A stretch of 64,000 nucleotides of DNA from Medakamo hakoo. Its lineage: Eukaryota; Chlorophyta; Trebouxiophyceae; Coccomyxaceae. The notes below the pieces were generated by a model that saw only the letters and a program-made list of their open reading frames with translations, had not been told where the DNA came from and did not search any database. Each line of letters opens with the position of its first letter. Positions within the stretch are counted from its first letter, which is position 1. The stretch lies in the NCBI GenBank assembly GCA_026636295.1, contig CP089456.1, positions 310,001-374,000 on the forward strand, given 5' to 3'. Below are positions 1-9,731 of this stretch, in pieces. Made by a program: the position numbers and the translations under genes.

Positions 1-1
1 G

Positions 2-385
2 AACACGACGGAGCTGGCCTTCCCGCCCGTCTGGATCGACACCCACATCCAGGAATCCCGCAAAATCGGCAAGCCGCTGCTGCTGGAGGAGTTTGGCAAG
101 CAGTCCAACGGCGCGGGCGACAAGCAGCCGTACTACGACGCGGTGTACGGCGCTCTGCTCAACTCCCTGGCCAACGGCGACAACTTCCGTGGCGCCCTGT
201 TCTGGCGGTGGGCCGAGGACGGCGGCAACGACGCGACGACGGTGCAGACCGGCGACGCGGCCTGGCAGACGGTCCAGCGCTACGTCAAGGAGATCAACGA
301 AAAGTACCAGGGCAAGGCCGTGGCCGGGTGCTCGCCCATCGGTGGCGCGACGCCGGCCGTGTCCGCGTCGTCCATCGGCAACTGA
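2..385 (+). CDS. GH5 endo-beta-1,4-mannanase, C-terminal part (partial)
   Basis: The last 127 codons of a glycoside hydrolase family 5 protein, cut by the window start. The fragment reads like plant and algal endo-beta-mannanases (GH5_7): a WIDTHIQ-type helix, then KPLLLEEFGK, whose second Glu is the expected catalytic nucleophile (near nt 85-95), then a YDAVYGALLNSL helix and GALFWRW, the barrel-closing Trp segment. These enzymes hydrolyse internal beta-1,4 bonds of mannan. The general-acid Glu and any signal peptide lie outside the window. The C-terminal tail after GCSPIGG is Ser/Ala-rich and not conserved. The family call is good; the exact substrate (mannan, glucomannan) is inferred. Confidence 0.8.
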   Translation, partial: NTTELAFPPVWIDTHIQESRKIGKPLLLEEFGKQSNGAGDKQPYYDAVYGALLNSLANGDNFRGALFWRWAEDGGNDATTVQTGDAAWQTVQRYVKEINEKYQGKAVAGCSPIGGATPAVSASSIGN

Positions 386-1756
386 ATGAATGGGTGCCAG
401 GGCGCTGCCCGGCCCCCGTCATCCCTTCCCTTCCGTCAACTCTGAAAAAAACCATTTTTTCCGGGCCCGCGTGGTTGCCTGCGTCTGAGACGTGCGCCCG
501 CGCCCGTCCGTGCCCCTCCCCTTCCCATTTACGTTATGCGGGTTGATGTGTGTGCGTGTGTGTGTTTGCTGGGAGCGGGGGTCTCCCTGCGCCCGCTCCT
601 CCCGTCACCCAAAGACTCCTTCCGCAAAAAAAACAATTCCGGTCTCCCCCACCTTTTTTTTTTTGGCGGCGAAACACCCCGCCGCCTGGTCTTACTAAAA
701 ACCACGGCTTCCCTACTGAACGTTTTTTTCTTTTTACACCCCGTTGAAATCCTGGCGAGCGAGAGAGAGAGAGAGAGAAAGAGAGAGCGGAGAGTGAGAG
801 TCACCAAGGCATGTTGCAGAAATTCAAAATCCGTTTTTATAATCGTCGAAAGAGCCGTGTGGAGTCGGGCAGGGAGCGCGAGGGGGGGAGCAGGGCCAGG
901 GCCTGGCCCGCCTCGCGGCCGGCTGGTGCAGGAGTCCGGCAGCCCTCAGGGCTGCTGGACTGACTGTCGGCCGCCCTCAGGGCGGCCGACGGCGCGCTGA
1001 TCGCGTCCAACGCGGCCGCCTTCAACGGTGGTGACGACTCGGACATCGCGGCCGCGGCGCGGGGGGTCGTGCCTGGCCCGGGCGGCGGGCGCGGGGGGAG
1101 GAGGGGAGGAGGGCGGGGGCGCGCCGCCGCGCCGGCGGGCGCGCCGCGCGCATGCGTCGCAGTAGCAGCAGGAACAGCACCGCCAGCCACAGCCCGGTGG
1201 CGGCGGCGGTGGTGGCGGGACGGGGCAGCGCGCGCGCTCACCCCGGGCGGCGGCGCGGCGGCAGGGGGAGTGGGTGTTGGGGATGGGATGGAGAGAGTGG
1301 AGCGCGCGCTTTTTTTTTGTTGGACGACAGAAAAAAACGGAGGAGGCGAGAGACGTTCGGACACGAGGTGCCGGGCGGGACGAGCGCGGGGCTGTGTGCT
1401 CGCGCGTGTGCCGCGAGGGGGAGGGGTGTGGGGAGGGCCCGGCGCGCGCGGCAAGCCCGCGCCCTCTCTTTTTCTTTGCGGTTCTGGTTTGGCCGCCCAC
1501 TCGCCTCACACACACCAACCCGCAAAAAAAAAAAAAAACCCGGCACACAGCCGCACGCCCACACAACCCAGCGCACCCGCCGCCCACGCACGCCACAAGG
1601 AGCTCGAGCCTCGCGGCGCGTGCTGCTCAGCCGTGTGTGCGCACGGCCCGCGTCGTCTCGTCTTTGTTTTTGCGGGCGCACGCCGCGCACGCGCGAGTGG
1701 CCTGCCTCCTCTACCTCTCCCGTCCGTCCCGCCCACCCAATCCTGTCCATTTCCAC
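386..1756. other. Intergenic region with possible minus-strand coding remnant
   Basis: No firm gene. A (GA)n tract lies at about 757-790 and T/A homopolymers are frequent. The block at 837-1260 is much more GC-rich than its flanks. On the minus strand it encodes a hydrophobic helix (TGLWLAVLFLLLL, near 1150-1190) in one frame and, in another frame ending at 837, a Ser/Ala-rich stretch (SESSPPLKAAALDAIS). No splice pair joining these was found, so this may be the end of a short membrane-protein gene or a decayed one. Two perfect hairpins lie at 939-955 and 966-990. Confidence 0.3.
939..990. repeat. Two adjacent perfect hairpins with TCA loops
   Basis: 939-955 is a 7-bp perfect inverted repeat around TCA (arms GCAGCCC/GGGCTGC). 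966-990 is an 11-bp perfect inverted repeat around TCA (arms GTCGGCCGCCC/GGGCGGCCGAC). Ten bases separate them. Role unknown; they lie inside the possible minus-strand coding stretch. Confidence 0.7.
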
Positions 1757-3325
1757 ATGGACGACGCGCCGCCGCCCCGCCTGGCGCCGCTGGGCCGGCC
1801 CACCCTGATCACCGACCTGCCCACGGACGTCCTCTCCTACATCATCTCCCTCGTTCCAGTTGAGCTTCCATTTGAGCGCTATAATAGCCTTCGACAGCGT
1901 GTCCGCCTGTCGGTCGTCTGCCGGGCGTTTGCCGACGCGGTCCGCCCGCCGTGCGCGGTGTGGACGGATGTCTCCATTGGACTCGCTGCTGACAAAAGTC
2001 GCCTGGGATTGCGCGAGCAATACAACGCCCCCAACCAGCAGGGTGCATACGGCACCCTAGAGCGCGCCATGCAGGTCGCCGGGCCGTGCGTGCGCCGCTT
2101 CTCCTTCGATTTTTTATACTCCACCCTCATCCTAGACGAGGGTACGCATTCAACCCGGGCCTGGGTTGAGCGAGTCCTCGCCACGACGCCTCGCGTACAC
2201 CGTGCGAAAGTAGATCGTGCAGTCGCTGTTGAGGGCCCGCCGCCCATGATCTCGGCCGGGCGTGCCGCCATCCTGGACTTTTGGACCATGTCCCGAGCTT
2301 ACCCTTACGTGCCCCACGTGGACTACCCGGGCGCCGTCCTAGCCCTCCACCGCCTCCTGGTCGCCGCCGGCCGCCAGCCAGGCAGTGTCGCGGCCCCGGT
2401 GCCCGTGCTGACGAGTATAGGGCGTCTGATCCTGGCGGGGGTATCTCCGTTTTCACCGAATCCGAATCGGGACACGCAGCTCCTGCATCCGTCCATGCGT
2501 TCTCTCCTGGCCGACGTGGGGGCGCACCTCACGCGGCTGCATCTCTCCGGGGGTGCGTTGAGGTCGCCGCGTGTCGTACCCGCATGTGTGGAGCATCTGC
2601 CTGCGCTGCGGGAGCTGCATGTGCGTGGGTGGGACCGCGATCCTCCCCCCGACCTGCGGGGCGTGGTGACGCCACCGCCCGGATTGACCAGCTTGGTCGT
2701 CCAGTCGTTGGCGCCCGGGACCGCCCTCCTCCCTCCCGCCATCATGGCGCGGCTTGAGGTCTTGGGTTGGTGCGGCCGCGTTGCCCGTGAGCCGCCTGCC
2801 TGCCTGCGTGATGCGGGAAACTCGTTTGGCCGCCTCATCCGGCTGGTGTACGGCGGAGAGATAGACCATCGGCTCGTCTGGTCGGCCGACCTCGCTTGGT
2901 GGGCCACGCCCGCGTTTGCGGTGCCCACCCTGGTTGTGCTGAAAGTAGCTGCCCCAAGTTTCACGCTGGGTGCGGCTGACGGGCCGGCCTGGGCTGCGGC
3001 AGTCGCGTCGACCACGCTGCCGCGCCTGGAACGCCTGGCGCTGTTCCAGTGGGGGGTCTTCGACCGCTCTCTTTCAGAGTTGGTGTACGGGCCGGCCTTT
3101 GAAGGCAGCACACTCATGCGTGCCGACGCGGTTGCTGAAGCCATCACCCACAGCCTGCCCGCAGCGGCGGCGGCCGCTGGGCGTAGCCTGTCCGCGCCTG
3201 TCCAACGCGTGCGGCGTTTGATTGATGGCTACGGCGCTATTTCGATGCTGGTCAACCCGCAGATTGAATTGCTTGACGCGGTAACCTGCCTTGCGCTGAA
3301 GTACGAGGCCCGACCGGTGCGGTGA
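1757..3325 (+). CDS. F-box protein with LRR-like C-terminal region
   Basis: A single-exon gene of 522 aa. The start was chosen at the ATG just before LITDLPTDVLSYIISLVP, an F-box (about residues 16-60, followed by LSVVCRAFADAV). F-box proteins bind SKP1 and bring substrates to SCF ubiquitin ligases. The rest contains loosely spaced leucine-rich segments (HLTRLHLSGGALRS, LPALRELHVRGW, LTSLVVQSL) of the kind that bind substrates in F-box/LRR proteins, though the repeats are irregular. The frame stays open for about 160 codons upstream of this ATG, but that stretch includes poly-Phe and poly-Lys from homopolymer DNA and is not coding-like. The substrate cannot be inferred. Confidence 0.75.
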   Translation: MDDAPPPRLAPLGRPTLITDLPTDVLSYIISLVPVELPFERYNSLRQRVRLSVVCRAFADAVRPPCAVWTDVSIGLAADKSRLGLREQYNAPNQQGAYGTLERAMQVAGPCVRRFSFDFLYSTLILDEGTHSTRAWVERVLATTPRVHRAKVDRAVAVEGPPPMISAGRAAILDFWTMSRAYPYVPHVDYPGAVLALHRLLVAAGRQPGSVAAPVPVLTSIGRLILAGVSPFSPNPNRDTQLLHPSMRSLLADVGAHLTRLHLSGGALRSPRVVPACVEHLPALRELHVRGWDRDPPPDLRGVVTPPPGLTSLVVQSLAPGTALLPPAIMARLEVLGWCGRVAREPPACLRDAGNSFGRLIRLVYGGEIDHRLVWSADLAWWATPAFAVPTLVVLKVAAPSFTLGAADGPAWAAAVASTTLPRLERLALFQWGVFDRSLSELVYGPAFEGSTLMRADAVAEAITHSLPAAAAAAGRSLSAPVQRVRRLIDGYGAISMLVNPQIELLDAVTCLALKYEARPVR

Positions 3326-3562
3326 GGGACGACAGAGAGATGGGCGTGGGGAGAGGCGGCGGCGGCGAGGGAGAAGGAAAAGGAATGGAGAGAGGGAGAG
3401 AAGCGGGATGGTGGGTTGAGGGTCTGCATTTTTTCGGAGGAGGCGGGCGGAGCGAGAGAAAGGGAGCGCGCGCGGTTGTCAACACAAACACAAGTCCTGG
3501 TCACCGCCCCCGCTCCACAAACACCGCTACAGAAGAACCTGGAGAACGTAGGGTCGGGACGC

Positions 3563-3599
<37 letters not shown>

Positions 3600-4087
3600 G
3601 ACGGATGGAGAAAGAGGGCAGTGCGCGTTTTTTTCCGGCTTTCCTGCGTGCGCGTGCGTGTGCTGTGTAGACTGGTTTTGTTTTTTATCGAACACAGCAG
3701 TGGGTGATCTCAGCCAGCAGCGAGGGATCTGCATGCGCGTGCGTGCGGCGCGTGCGTGAAAGAAGAAAAGAGGGGGGGGGGCGGTGGGTTGAGCGAAGGT
3801 CGGGCGTGGAGCGAGAGCGCACCCCCGCTCCCTCCCTCTTTTTCCATCGTCCTCTCTCCAGCAGCACACCACCGCGGACAACAACGTCTTTTTTCTCTCC
3901 CACACCCACAGCCCGGTGCTGTGTGCGCCGCGCTACTGCTGCTGGTGCGGGTAGAAGGAGGACAACGGGACGCGTGGGAAAAAAAAGTCACCCCCCTACC
4001 TCCACCCACCCCGCAGACTTGAACACCCACACCACCGCCAACCGCCCCTTTCGCGCGCCCACGCGACCCGCCGCCCTCCCACGCCGC
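3326..4087. other. Intergenic, 3' side of F-box gene and of tRNA-Val
   Basis: Nothing recognisable as coding. It holds a perfect (GA)n run at 3566-3596, a G run near 3770-3780 and several homopurine stretches. It lies between two convergent transcription units, so it should contain the F-box gene 3' UTR. Confidence 0.5.
3566..3596. repeat. (GA)n microsatellite
   Basis: About 15 uninterrupted GA units in the intergenic region downstream of the F-box gene. Confidence 0.9.
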
Positions 4088-4096
4088 AAAAATAAA
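4088..4096 (-). terminator. Pol III terminator of tRNA-Val
   Basis: On the minus strand, TTTATTTTT begins 6 nt past the tRNA discriminator base. A run of T residues here is the standard RNA polymerase III termination signal. Confidence 0.65.
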
Positions 4097-4101
4097 GGTC
4101 G

Positions 4102-4313
4102 TGTTCCCGCGGGGTGTCGATCCCCGGGCCTTTCGCGTCTCCTTTGAGAGACTGGGCGTCGCTGGCGCGCCGTCCTGTGCTTCAGGTTTGGTCAACCGCG
4201 TACATACACTAGCGATGGCTTCGCTAGTTCGGATCTGTCTCGAACCAGCGACGGCCTCGATTGTGATATCTGCCGATTGTGAAGCGAACGCTCTACCTCT
4301 GAGCTACGGAAAC
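4102..4313 (-). tRNA. tRNA-Val(CAC) with a 140-nt intron
   Basis: The 5' half is at 4313-4278 and the 3' half at 4137-4102, with a 140-nt intron at 4277-4138. The parts fold fully: acceptor GTTTCCG pairs with CGGGAAC (one T-G wobble) with discriminator A; D stem GCTC/GAGC with loop AGAGGTA; anticodon stem TTCGC/GCGAA with loop TTCACAC (anticodon CAC); variable AGGCC; T stem CGGGG/CCCCG. The intron sits between positions 37 and 38, the canonical site for nuclear tRNA introns. The mature length is 72 nt before CCA. The T loop is ATCGACA, so the first T of the usual TTCGA is A. The intron is long for a tRNA and holds its own GGTTCGAGAC motif. The order is not permuted. A Pol III T-run follows. 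Confidence 0.88.
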
Positions 4314-4510
4314 TATTTGCAATTGCACAATGTGAATTTTTGTCGGTATGTGTAGCACCGGCCCGTCCGGGCGGGCGTGTAAAATTTTCCTTGTCCATCA
4401 AGGTGTGGTTGTCCTCTCTCCCCCGCCCACAACCCCCCCGCCACGCCCACGCCCACAACCGCCCACGAGCCCCAGTCACTAAAAAAATAATGCTCTCGTT
4501 GACACACGCC

Positions 4511-5705
4511 TCAATCAAAGCTCGCCCCCGGCCACACAACCGCCCACACGTACCGCACCACCTCCTTCACCAGCCGCGTCGGCCGCGGCGACACAAACAG
4601 GGCAGACGCGGTCGCGTACACTCGGGCGTCGGCATGCCCGGGCGGCCGGTCCCCCACCGTCGCTTTCATGCACAGCTTGCGGCCTTCCATGCGCTCCACT
4701 TCCGCCGTCACGCACAGCAGGCGCCCGGCCGGGATTTTTCGCTGGTAGTTGACTTCCAACCTCGCGGTGAACGCAGGCCCGCGAAAGGGCAGGGCCGCGT
4801 GGGAGCGCAAACTGTAAAACAGGAAGCCCATGGCTTCATCCACGATGGCGGCGGTCAGGCCGCCGTGCGTGATGCGCGGGTACCCGCAGACCTACCAGGT
4901 GAGGAGGGGGTGAGGTTGGGGAGAGTAAAAAAAATAATGGCCGTGCGCGCTCTCCACCCTCCTCCGCCTCTCTTCCCTCCCTGTCCACCCACCTCATCGC
5001 CCAGTTGAATGATGTACGACATGCGCCGGGCCACCGGGTCGTACAGGGCGACCAGGTCCTTGACCAAGTCGTGGCGGAGGAGGGCGGAAAACTTTTTTGT
5101 GTGGGTGTGTGGGGTTGGCTCAGCGTGAGGGAGTTGGTGTGGGGTTGGGTCGGCGTGAGGGCCTTGGGAGGCGACGACGCGCCTGCCGCCGTCCACCCGG
5201 CCTGGCGAGCGACTCAGCCCTCGTTGAGCTCGCGCCGCTCGGCGGCGACCAAAAGCAAATACGACACGCCCACGCCCCCTCTCTCCCATCAAAGTCTCAC
5301 CATGTGGTCGGCCCGCAAAAACAGGTGCGCCTGCTTCTCCAAATCCTCCGCATTCAGGATCTCCACGACACCGTCTCCAGAAGCCAGCTCGCGCACCCAG
5401 GGCGCGGCGTCGGCTAAAGTCGTGGGAGCAGCCTCTCCCGCCGCCGCGCCTTGGGCCCAGGCGGGCGACCTGGGCGGTGGCAGGCCTGACGCGACCAGGC
5501 CGCCGACGGCAAAGCCGGCAGTCGCGGTGAGGGCGGCGACGGCCGTGCCCACGGCTGCACGGGTGAAGCGGGAGGAGGTGGATGGTGCAGCCGGCGGACC
5601 CGGCGTCGCCACCGCCGTGGACAGCAAGCGCAGGCCGGCGGTCGTCGAGGTTGTCGTCGCCGCCGCCGCTGGGGAGGCGGCTGGAGAAACGGCCGTCGGC
5701 CGCAT
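4511..5705 (-). CDS. Organelle-targeted hot-dog acyl-CoA thioesterase (THEM4-like)
   Basis: Three exons, 5705-5301, 5091-4993 and 4891-4511, give 294 aa; all junctions are phase 0 with GT..AG. The last two exons form a 4HBT/hot-dog fold: RRMSYIIQLGD, then HGGLTAAIVDEAMG (the helix with the conserved HGG and the Asp/Glu of this family), then FTARLEVNYQRKIPAG and an LCVTAEVERMEGRKLCMKATV strand pair, as in THEM4/PaaI-type thioesterases. Exon 1 is Ala/Thr-rich, contains LRLLSTAVA and lacks acidic residues early on, consistent with a mitochondrial or plastid presequence; an in-frame ATG at 5795 is an alternative start. The enzyme should hydrolyse acyl-CoA (or acyl-ACP); the chain length preference is unknown. 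Confidence 0.75.
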
Positions 5706-6057
5706 TGGTCGTCCGCCGGCGTGGCGGCTCACACACCCGCACGCACGCGCCAGGCTTGCCTCATGGATGAGAGCATGCAGCCTGGTGGCCAGCATGACAG
5801 GCAGGGCAAAGAGCGTAAGGGTCTCCGCAGCTCCAGGCCCCGTCGTGCGTTTTTTTTTCGCGCGCCGCGCGCGCGCGTTCGGCGCTCTGCCTGCCCATCC
5901 ACCCTCACCGTGCGGACAAAACAGGAAAAAAAAGGAGGGGGGACGTACGTCACACACGCCGTCACACACACACTCACGCACCCGCATGCCCACACCGCCG
6001 CTTCACATGGTCCAGTATGTATACGGGTAAGACAGAAGCACGCACACGCACAGCCTC

Positions 6058-8052
6058 TCATTTCGCGACGGCGGCCGGCGTCGTCGTCGCGCTCCCCCCG
6101 CCGCCCCCACCACCAGCCTTTCCACCCTCCACCCCACCACCGCCGCCATGCCCGCCCGCGCCCACCACCCGCCGCCAGAACCAGTGCTTGCGCCACAGCA
6201 GGCCCATCTCTTCGATGGGCACGCCCCGCGTCTCCGGCAGGAGCAGCCAGGAGTAGAGCGTCATGACGACGACGCACGCGCCGAAAAAGACAAAGATGCC
6301 CCACTTCAGGCCGCACAGCATGCTCAGGAAGGCTTGGCCCATGATGAACGTGAACAGCAGGTTGACGCACACGGACAGGGCCATGCCAAACGACCGGGTC
6401 TCCATGGGCTGCACCTCCGACGGCAGCAGCCAGCCCAGGGGGCCCCACGACCAGGCAAAGGCCGCGATGTACACGCACACGACAAAGATCGTCCCGATCG
6501 CGGCCTGCGGGGACAGGGCGGCCGACGACCGGCCGCCGCGGAAGAGGACGCCCAGGACGCCGCCCATGGCAAACTGGGCGGCGGCCATGACGATGCCGCC
6601 GGAGATGAGGAGCGGGCGGCGGCCGGCGCGGTCGACGAGGAAGACGGCGATGAGCGTGGCCAGGACGTTGACGACGCCGACGATGACGGTCTGCAGCAGG
6701 GCCGACCCCTGGCCGGAGCCGAGCGTGCCAAACAGGACGGGCGCGTAAAACATGATGGAGTTGATGCCGGTCAACTGCTGGAAGATGGGCGCGGCGATGA
6801 CGGCCACCAGCTCGGGGCGGTACTGGCGGCGGAAGATGGCGCCGCGCCCGGCCGCTTCGGCCGCCTCGGTCGCGGCCGCGCCTTCGGCAATGTCCTCCAT
6901 CTCCGGGCCGACGTCGTAGCCGGCGCCGCGCACGCGCTGCAGCACGGTGCGCGCGTGGTCCGGGTAGCCGCGGGCCAGCAGGGACGCGGGCGTGTCCGGC
7001 AGGCACAGCGCGCCGACCAGCAGGATGACGGCGGGGACGCCCGCGCCGGCCAGGGACGCGCGCCACCCGTTCCTGCCCTTGTCCAGCACGCTCCAGTTGA
7101 CGAGCTGGGCGATGAGGATGCCCAGCGTGGTGGCCAGCTGGAACATGATGTTCAGCGCGCCGCGCAGGTGGGTGGGCGCCATCTCCGACAGGTACAGCGG
7201 GACGGCCTGGTTGGCAAAGCCGACGCCGCACCCCAACAGGATGCGGCCGACGACCAGCATGGACACGGCCACGGCGCCCGCCGTCAGGGCGGCGCCCACG
7301 CAAAACATGACGCCCGCGGCGGCCATGGTGGCCCGGCGCCCGAACCGGCGGGTCACGACGCCGGCGGCGATGGAGGAGACCATGCCCGCCAGGAAGAGCG
7401 ACGACGTGAACAGTTGGAGCATGTGGTCCTCGTACTTGCAGTACGGGTCGGACTCGGCGTTGAGGAAGTCTTCGGGCACGGGCTTGGAGCAGTCGTACAC
7501 CCGGCAAAAGACGCCCGGGAAGAACTTTTTGAGGAAGGCGGCGTTGGCGGTGACGCCGCCCGTGACGCCTGGAGGGATGGAGGTGGGGGTGGGTGGGTGG
7601 GGGGTGGGGTGGGGGTGGTGTGGGGGTGGTGTGGGGATGGGTGAGGGTGGGGGGGGGGACGGAAAACAACGCACGACTGGGCGAGCCGCCGCCGAAGGGC
7701 ATGGGAAGCTCTCTCGCACAGACAAGGGCTGCTGCGCCCGCCACGGGCGCACGCATGCCTTTCCCTCCCTCGTTTCCACACCCAAGCACGCGTGCATGCC
7801 CGCCATGCCTTTCAAGACCAAAACCATCGTGGCGGAGGGGCCGCAAGGCCTTGGCGCGCCTCGTGCTTTGCCGCCGCGCATGCACAGGCCTTTTATTGCG
7901 GCCCACTCACAAAAAAACGCACCAATGTCGTAGCCAAACAGCGCGCCGCCAAAGGCGGCGACCAGGCAGACCAGGGCAGTGTAGCCCGTGAAAGAGGCGC
8001 GCTGGTACTGGCGCAGGGCGGGCGTGGTGGGGACGGAGATGCCACCCGCCAT
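6058..8052 (-). CDS. H+/hexose symporter, MFS sugar porter (STP/HUP-like)
   Basis: Exons 8052-7923 and 7568-6058 give 546 aa. The junction regenerates FGYDIGVTGGV, the diagnostic first-helix motif of plant STP and Chlorella HUP hexose/proton symporters. Other signatures: RRFGRRATM between helices 2 and 3, QQLTGINSIMFYAPVLF in helix 7, DRAGRRPLL, GPLGWLLPSEVQPMETRS and PETRGVPIEEM, in the right order for a 12-helix transporter of the usual length (about 520-550 aa). The C-terminus is Gly-rich. It should import hexose across the plasma membrane with protons. The 354-nt intron is in frame and stop-free, so retention would insert 118 residues into helix 1. It is divergently transcribed from the membrane-protein gene at 8602, with 549 bp between starts. 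Confidence 0.9.
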   Translation of the reverse strand: MAGGISVPTTPALRQYQRASFTGYTALVCLVAAFGGALFGYDIGAFFCEWAAIKGLCMRGGKARGAPRPCGPSATMVLVLKGMAGMHACLGVETREGKACVRPWRAQQPLSVRESFPCPSAAARPVVRCFPSPPPPSPIPTPPPHHPHPTPHPPTPTSIPPGVTGGVTANAAFLKKFFPGVFCRVYDCSKPVPEDFLNAESDPYCKYEDHMLQLFTSSLFLAGMVSSIAAGVVTRRFGRRATMAAAGVMFCVGAALTAGAVAVSMLVVGRILLGCGVGFANQAVPLYLSEMAPTHLRGALNIMFQLATTLGILIAQLVNWSVLDKGRNGWRASLAGAGVPAVILLVGALCLPDTPASLLARGYPDHARTVLQRVRGAGYDVGPEMEDIAEGAAATEAAEAAGRGAIFRRQYRPELVAVIAAPIFQQLTGINSIMFYAPVLFGTLGSGQGSALLQTVIVGVVNVLATLIAVFLVDRAGRRPLLISGGIVMAAAQFAMGGVLGVLFRGGRSSAALSPQAAIGTIFVVCVYIAAFAWSWGPLGWLLPSEVQPMETRSFGMALSVCVNLLFTFIMGQAFLSMLCGLKWGIFVFFGACVVVMTLYSWLLLPETRGVPIEEMGLLWRKHWFWRRVVGAGGHGGGGGVEGGKAGGGGGGGSATTTPAAVAK

Positions 8053-8601
8053 TTTGAGTTGCTTGGTTTTCGACGAAAAAGGGGCGGAAGGACGCGGGTT
8101 TGGCGGCCGCTCGATGGGTCAGGCGGTAGAACTGCGTGTGCACCTCGCCTGGTGGGGGTGCGAGGCGTGTCGGAGGAGGGAGGAGGGCGCGTGCCACGGC
8201 GCCCGGGAAAAAGGCGTGTGCCGTTGTTGAGGGCCCGGTGCCGCGCGGGCGTGGGCCTCTCCCCTCTCCCTCTTCTCTCGCGCTCCAGCCCGCACACTTG
8301 ACTCTCCCTGCCGCGTGCGCGGCCTGGGGCCCCAGTGCGGCGGCCGGCTCCCACGTCCCAGGAGGGTTGCGTGCTCCGCCCTCAACTCCAGCGCAGACAC
8401 GCCAGCGCCCCGGCTGTGCGGTCAGCCTCACCGCCCGTCCGTCCATCCGGCCGCCCTCTACGGTTCCCTTGATTCTTTTTGCCGCGGCAACGCCGATTTT
8501 GCTAAGCCTGTGCATTTGTCACGCCCCCCTCCTCCCCACACCCTGCCGGCGCCTGCGGCCCGCCCACCCTTTCTCACCGGGCAGGCCGGACCCTGGCCGC
8601 C
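8053..8601. other. Divergent intergenic region (hexose porter / membrane protein)
   Basis: Must hold both promoters. No TATA box, RNA gene or long repeat stands out; the sequence is GC-rich with short pyrimidine tracts near 8520-8560. Confidence 0.5.
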
Positions 8602-9731
8602 ATGCTCCAGTTTGAGGATCCCTTGATTGAGAGGAGGTGCGTTTGTGCGCGGCCGTTCTTTTGTTCGCAACACCCTGGCGCACGGACCCGCGCGGCTCAA
8701 CCTGTGCTCTCTCTCTCTCACCCTGCTACCCTCTTAGGTACGGCGCCCGCCACGCCGCCGCCCACATCCGGACAGATGCCGCCGTGTGCGCGCTCGGCCT
8801 GGCCACCGGCCTCATCGCCGTCATCCGCCTGTGGGCCAACCCGCACAAGTACCCGGCCTGGATTTGCGCGTGGGCCGCCGTCTCGACGCTGAAAAACGTG
8901 GCGGTGCTGACCTTCATGGCCCGCCACCGGCGGGCCTGGCTGGCCTGGCGGGAGCGCGTCGTGTCCTTCTTGCGCATCGAAGACCAGGTGACGGCCCTGG
9001 TGGGGTCGGCGCTCGTGCTCGGCCCCATGGAAAACACGCCGGCCGCGCCGCCGCTGCGCGTTTTCATCCTGACCATCCTGTGCTTTGGCGGCCAGTGGCC
9101 CTACCTGGCGCTGTTCACGGTGGGACGGCCCGTCCGCACCCGGACGGCCGTCCCCCTGTCCTTCGCCGCCCTGCTGGCCCTCATCCTCGCCGTCCCGCAC
9201 AATTTCGGCCGCCTGACCTCGACCGAGGGCGTGCCCATCGACGCCAACCCGCTCGTCCAGGCGTGGGCGGCGGCCGTCCAGCGCCTGGTGCGGGCGGGCG
9301 GCAGCTGGACCTGGGTGGCGGGCGCCAAGGCGCTGCTAGCCGGGTCGGTGAGCGGCCTGGCGGGCGGTGGGGGTGGCGAGTGCGGCTACGCCGCCGCGGC
9401 CGCGGCCGGCGCGGCCGACGGCACGCCCGTGCCCACCGCCAAGCAAGCGGTGGTCCTGCTCTGGTGGGCGTGCCTGTACGCCGCGTTCTGGGGGTCGACC
9501 CACGCGTTGCGCAAAGCCGAGCTCGCGGACCGGGCCGCGTTCGCCGCCGAAGTCGCGGCCGAAGACGCGGCCGGCGGCAGCGGGAGCGGGAGCTCGTCTC
9601 CCTCCTCGTCCTGCCTGCCGCCGCTGCCGCGCGTCGTCGACCTGTTCCGCCCGCTGACCTGGGTCTTTGCCGTCGTGCCGCTGCTCGTCATGCTGGACGC
9701 GGCGACGCCGCCGTCGGACGTGTGCGGGTGA
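8602..9731 (+). CDS. Multi-pass membrane protein of unknown function
   Basis: Exon 1 (8602-8636) encodes only 12 residues (MLQFEDPLIERR); exon 2 (8738-9731) completes 342 aa. The donor is GTGCGT and the acceptor TTAG. About six hydrophobic segments are visible, among them AVCALGLATGLIAVIRLW, VFILTILCFGGQWPYLALF, AVPLSFAALLALILAV, VVLLWWACLYAAFWG and LTWVFAVVPLLVMLD. A Gly/Ala-rich loop and a Ser-rich loop separate the later helices. I do not recognise the family. With no signal peptide, it may sit in any cell membrane. Confidence 0.65.

Noticed and set aside
837-1260. A confident minus-strand gene downstream of the mannanase
   Set aside because: A membrane helix and a Ser/Ala-rich tail are in different frames with no usable splice pair or start, so it is left as a possible remnant.
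4209-4255. A second complete tRNA around the intronic GGTTCGAGAC motif
   Set aside because: Only a short T-arm-like hairpin and one other stem form; there is no matching acceptor, D arm and anticodon arm.
4102-4313. A permuted (circularised) tRNA gene as in some red and green algae
   Set aside because: On the minus strand the 5' half comes first and the 3' half second, so the order is normal and the gap is an ordinary 37/38 intron.
5729-7906. A 725-codon minus-strand open frame overlapping the hexose porter
   Set aside because: It is the same strand in a different frame, Arg/His-rich, and lacks any domain; the porter frame is unambiguous.
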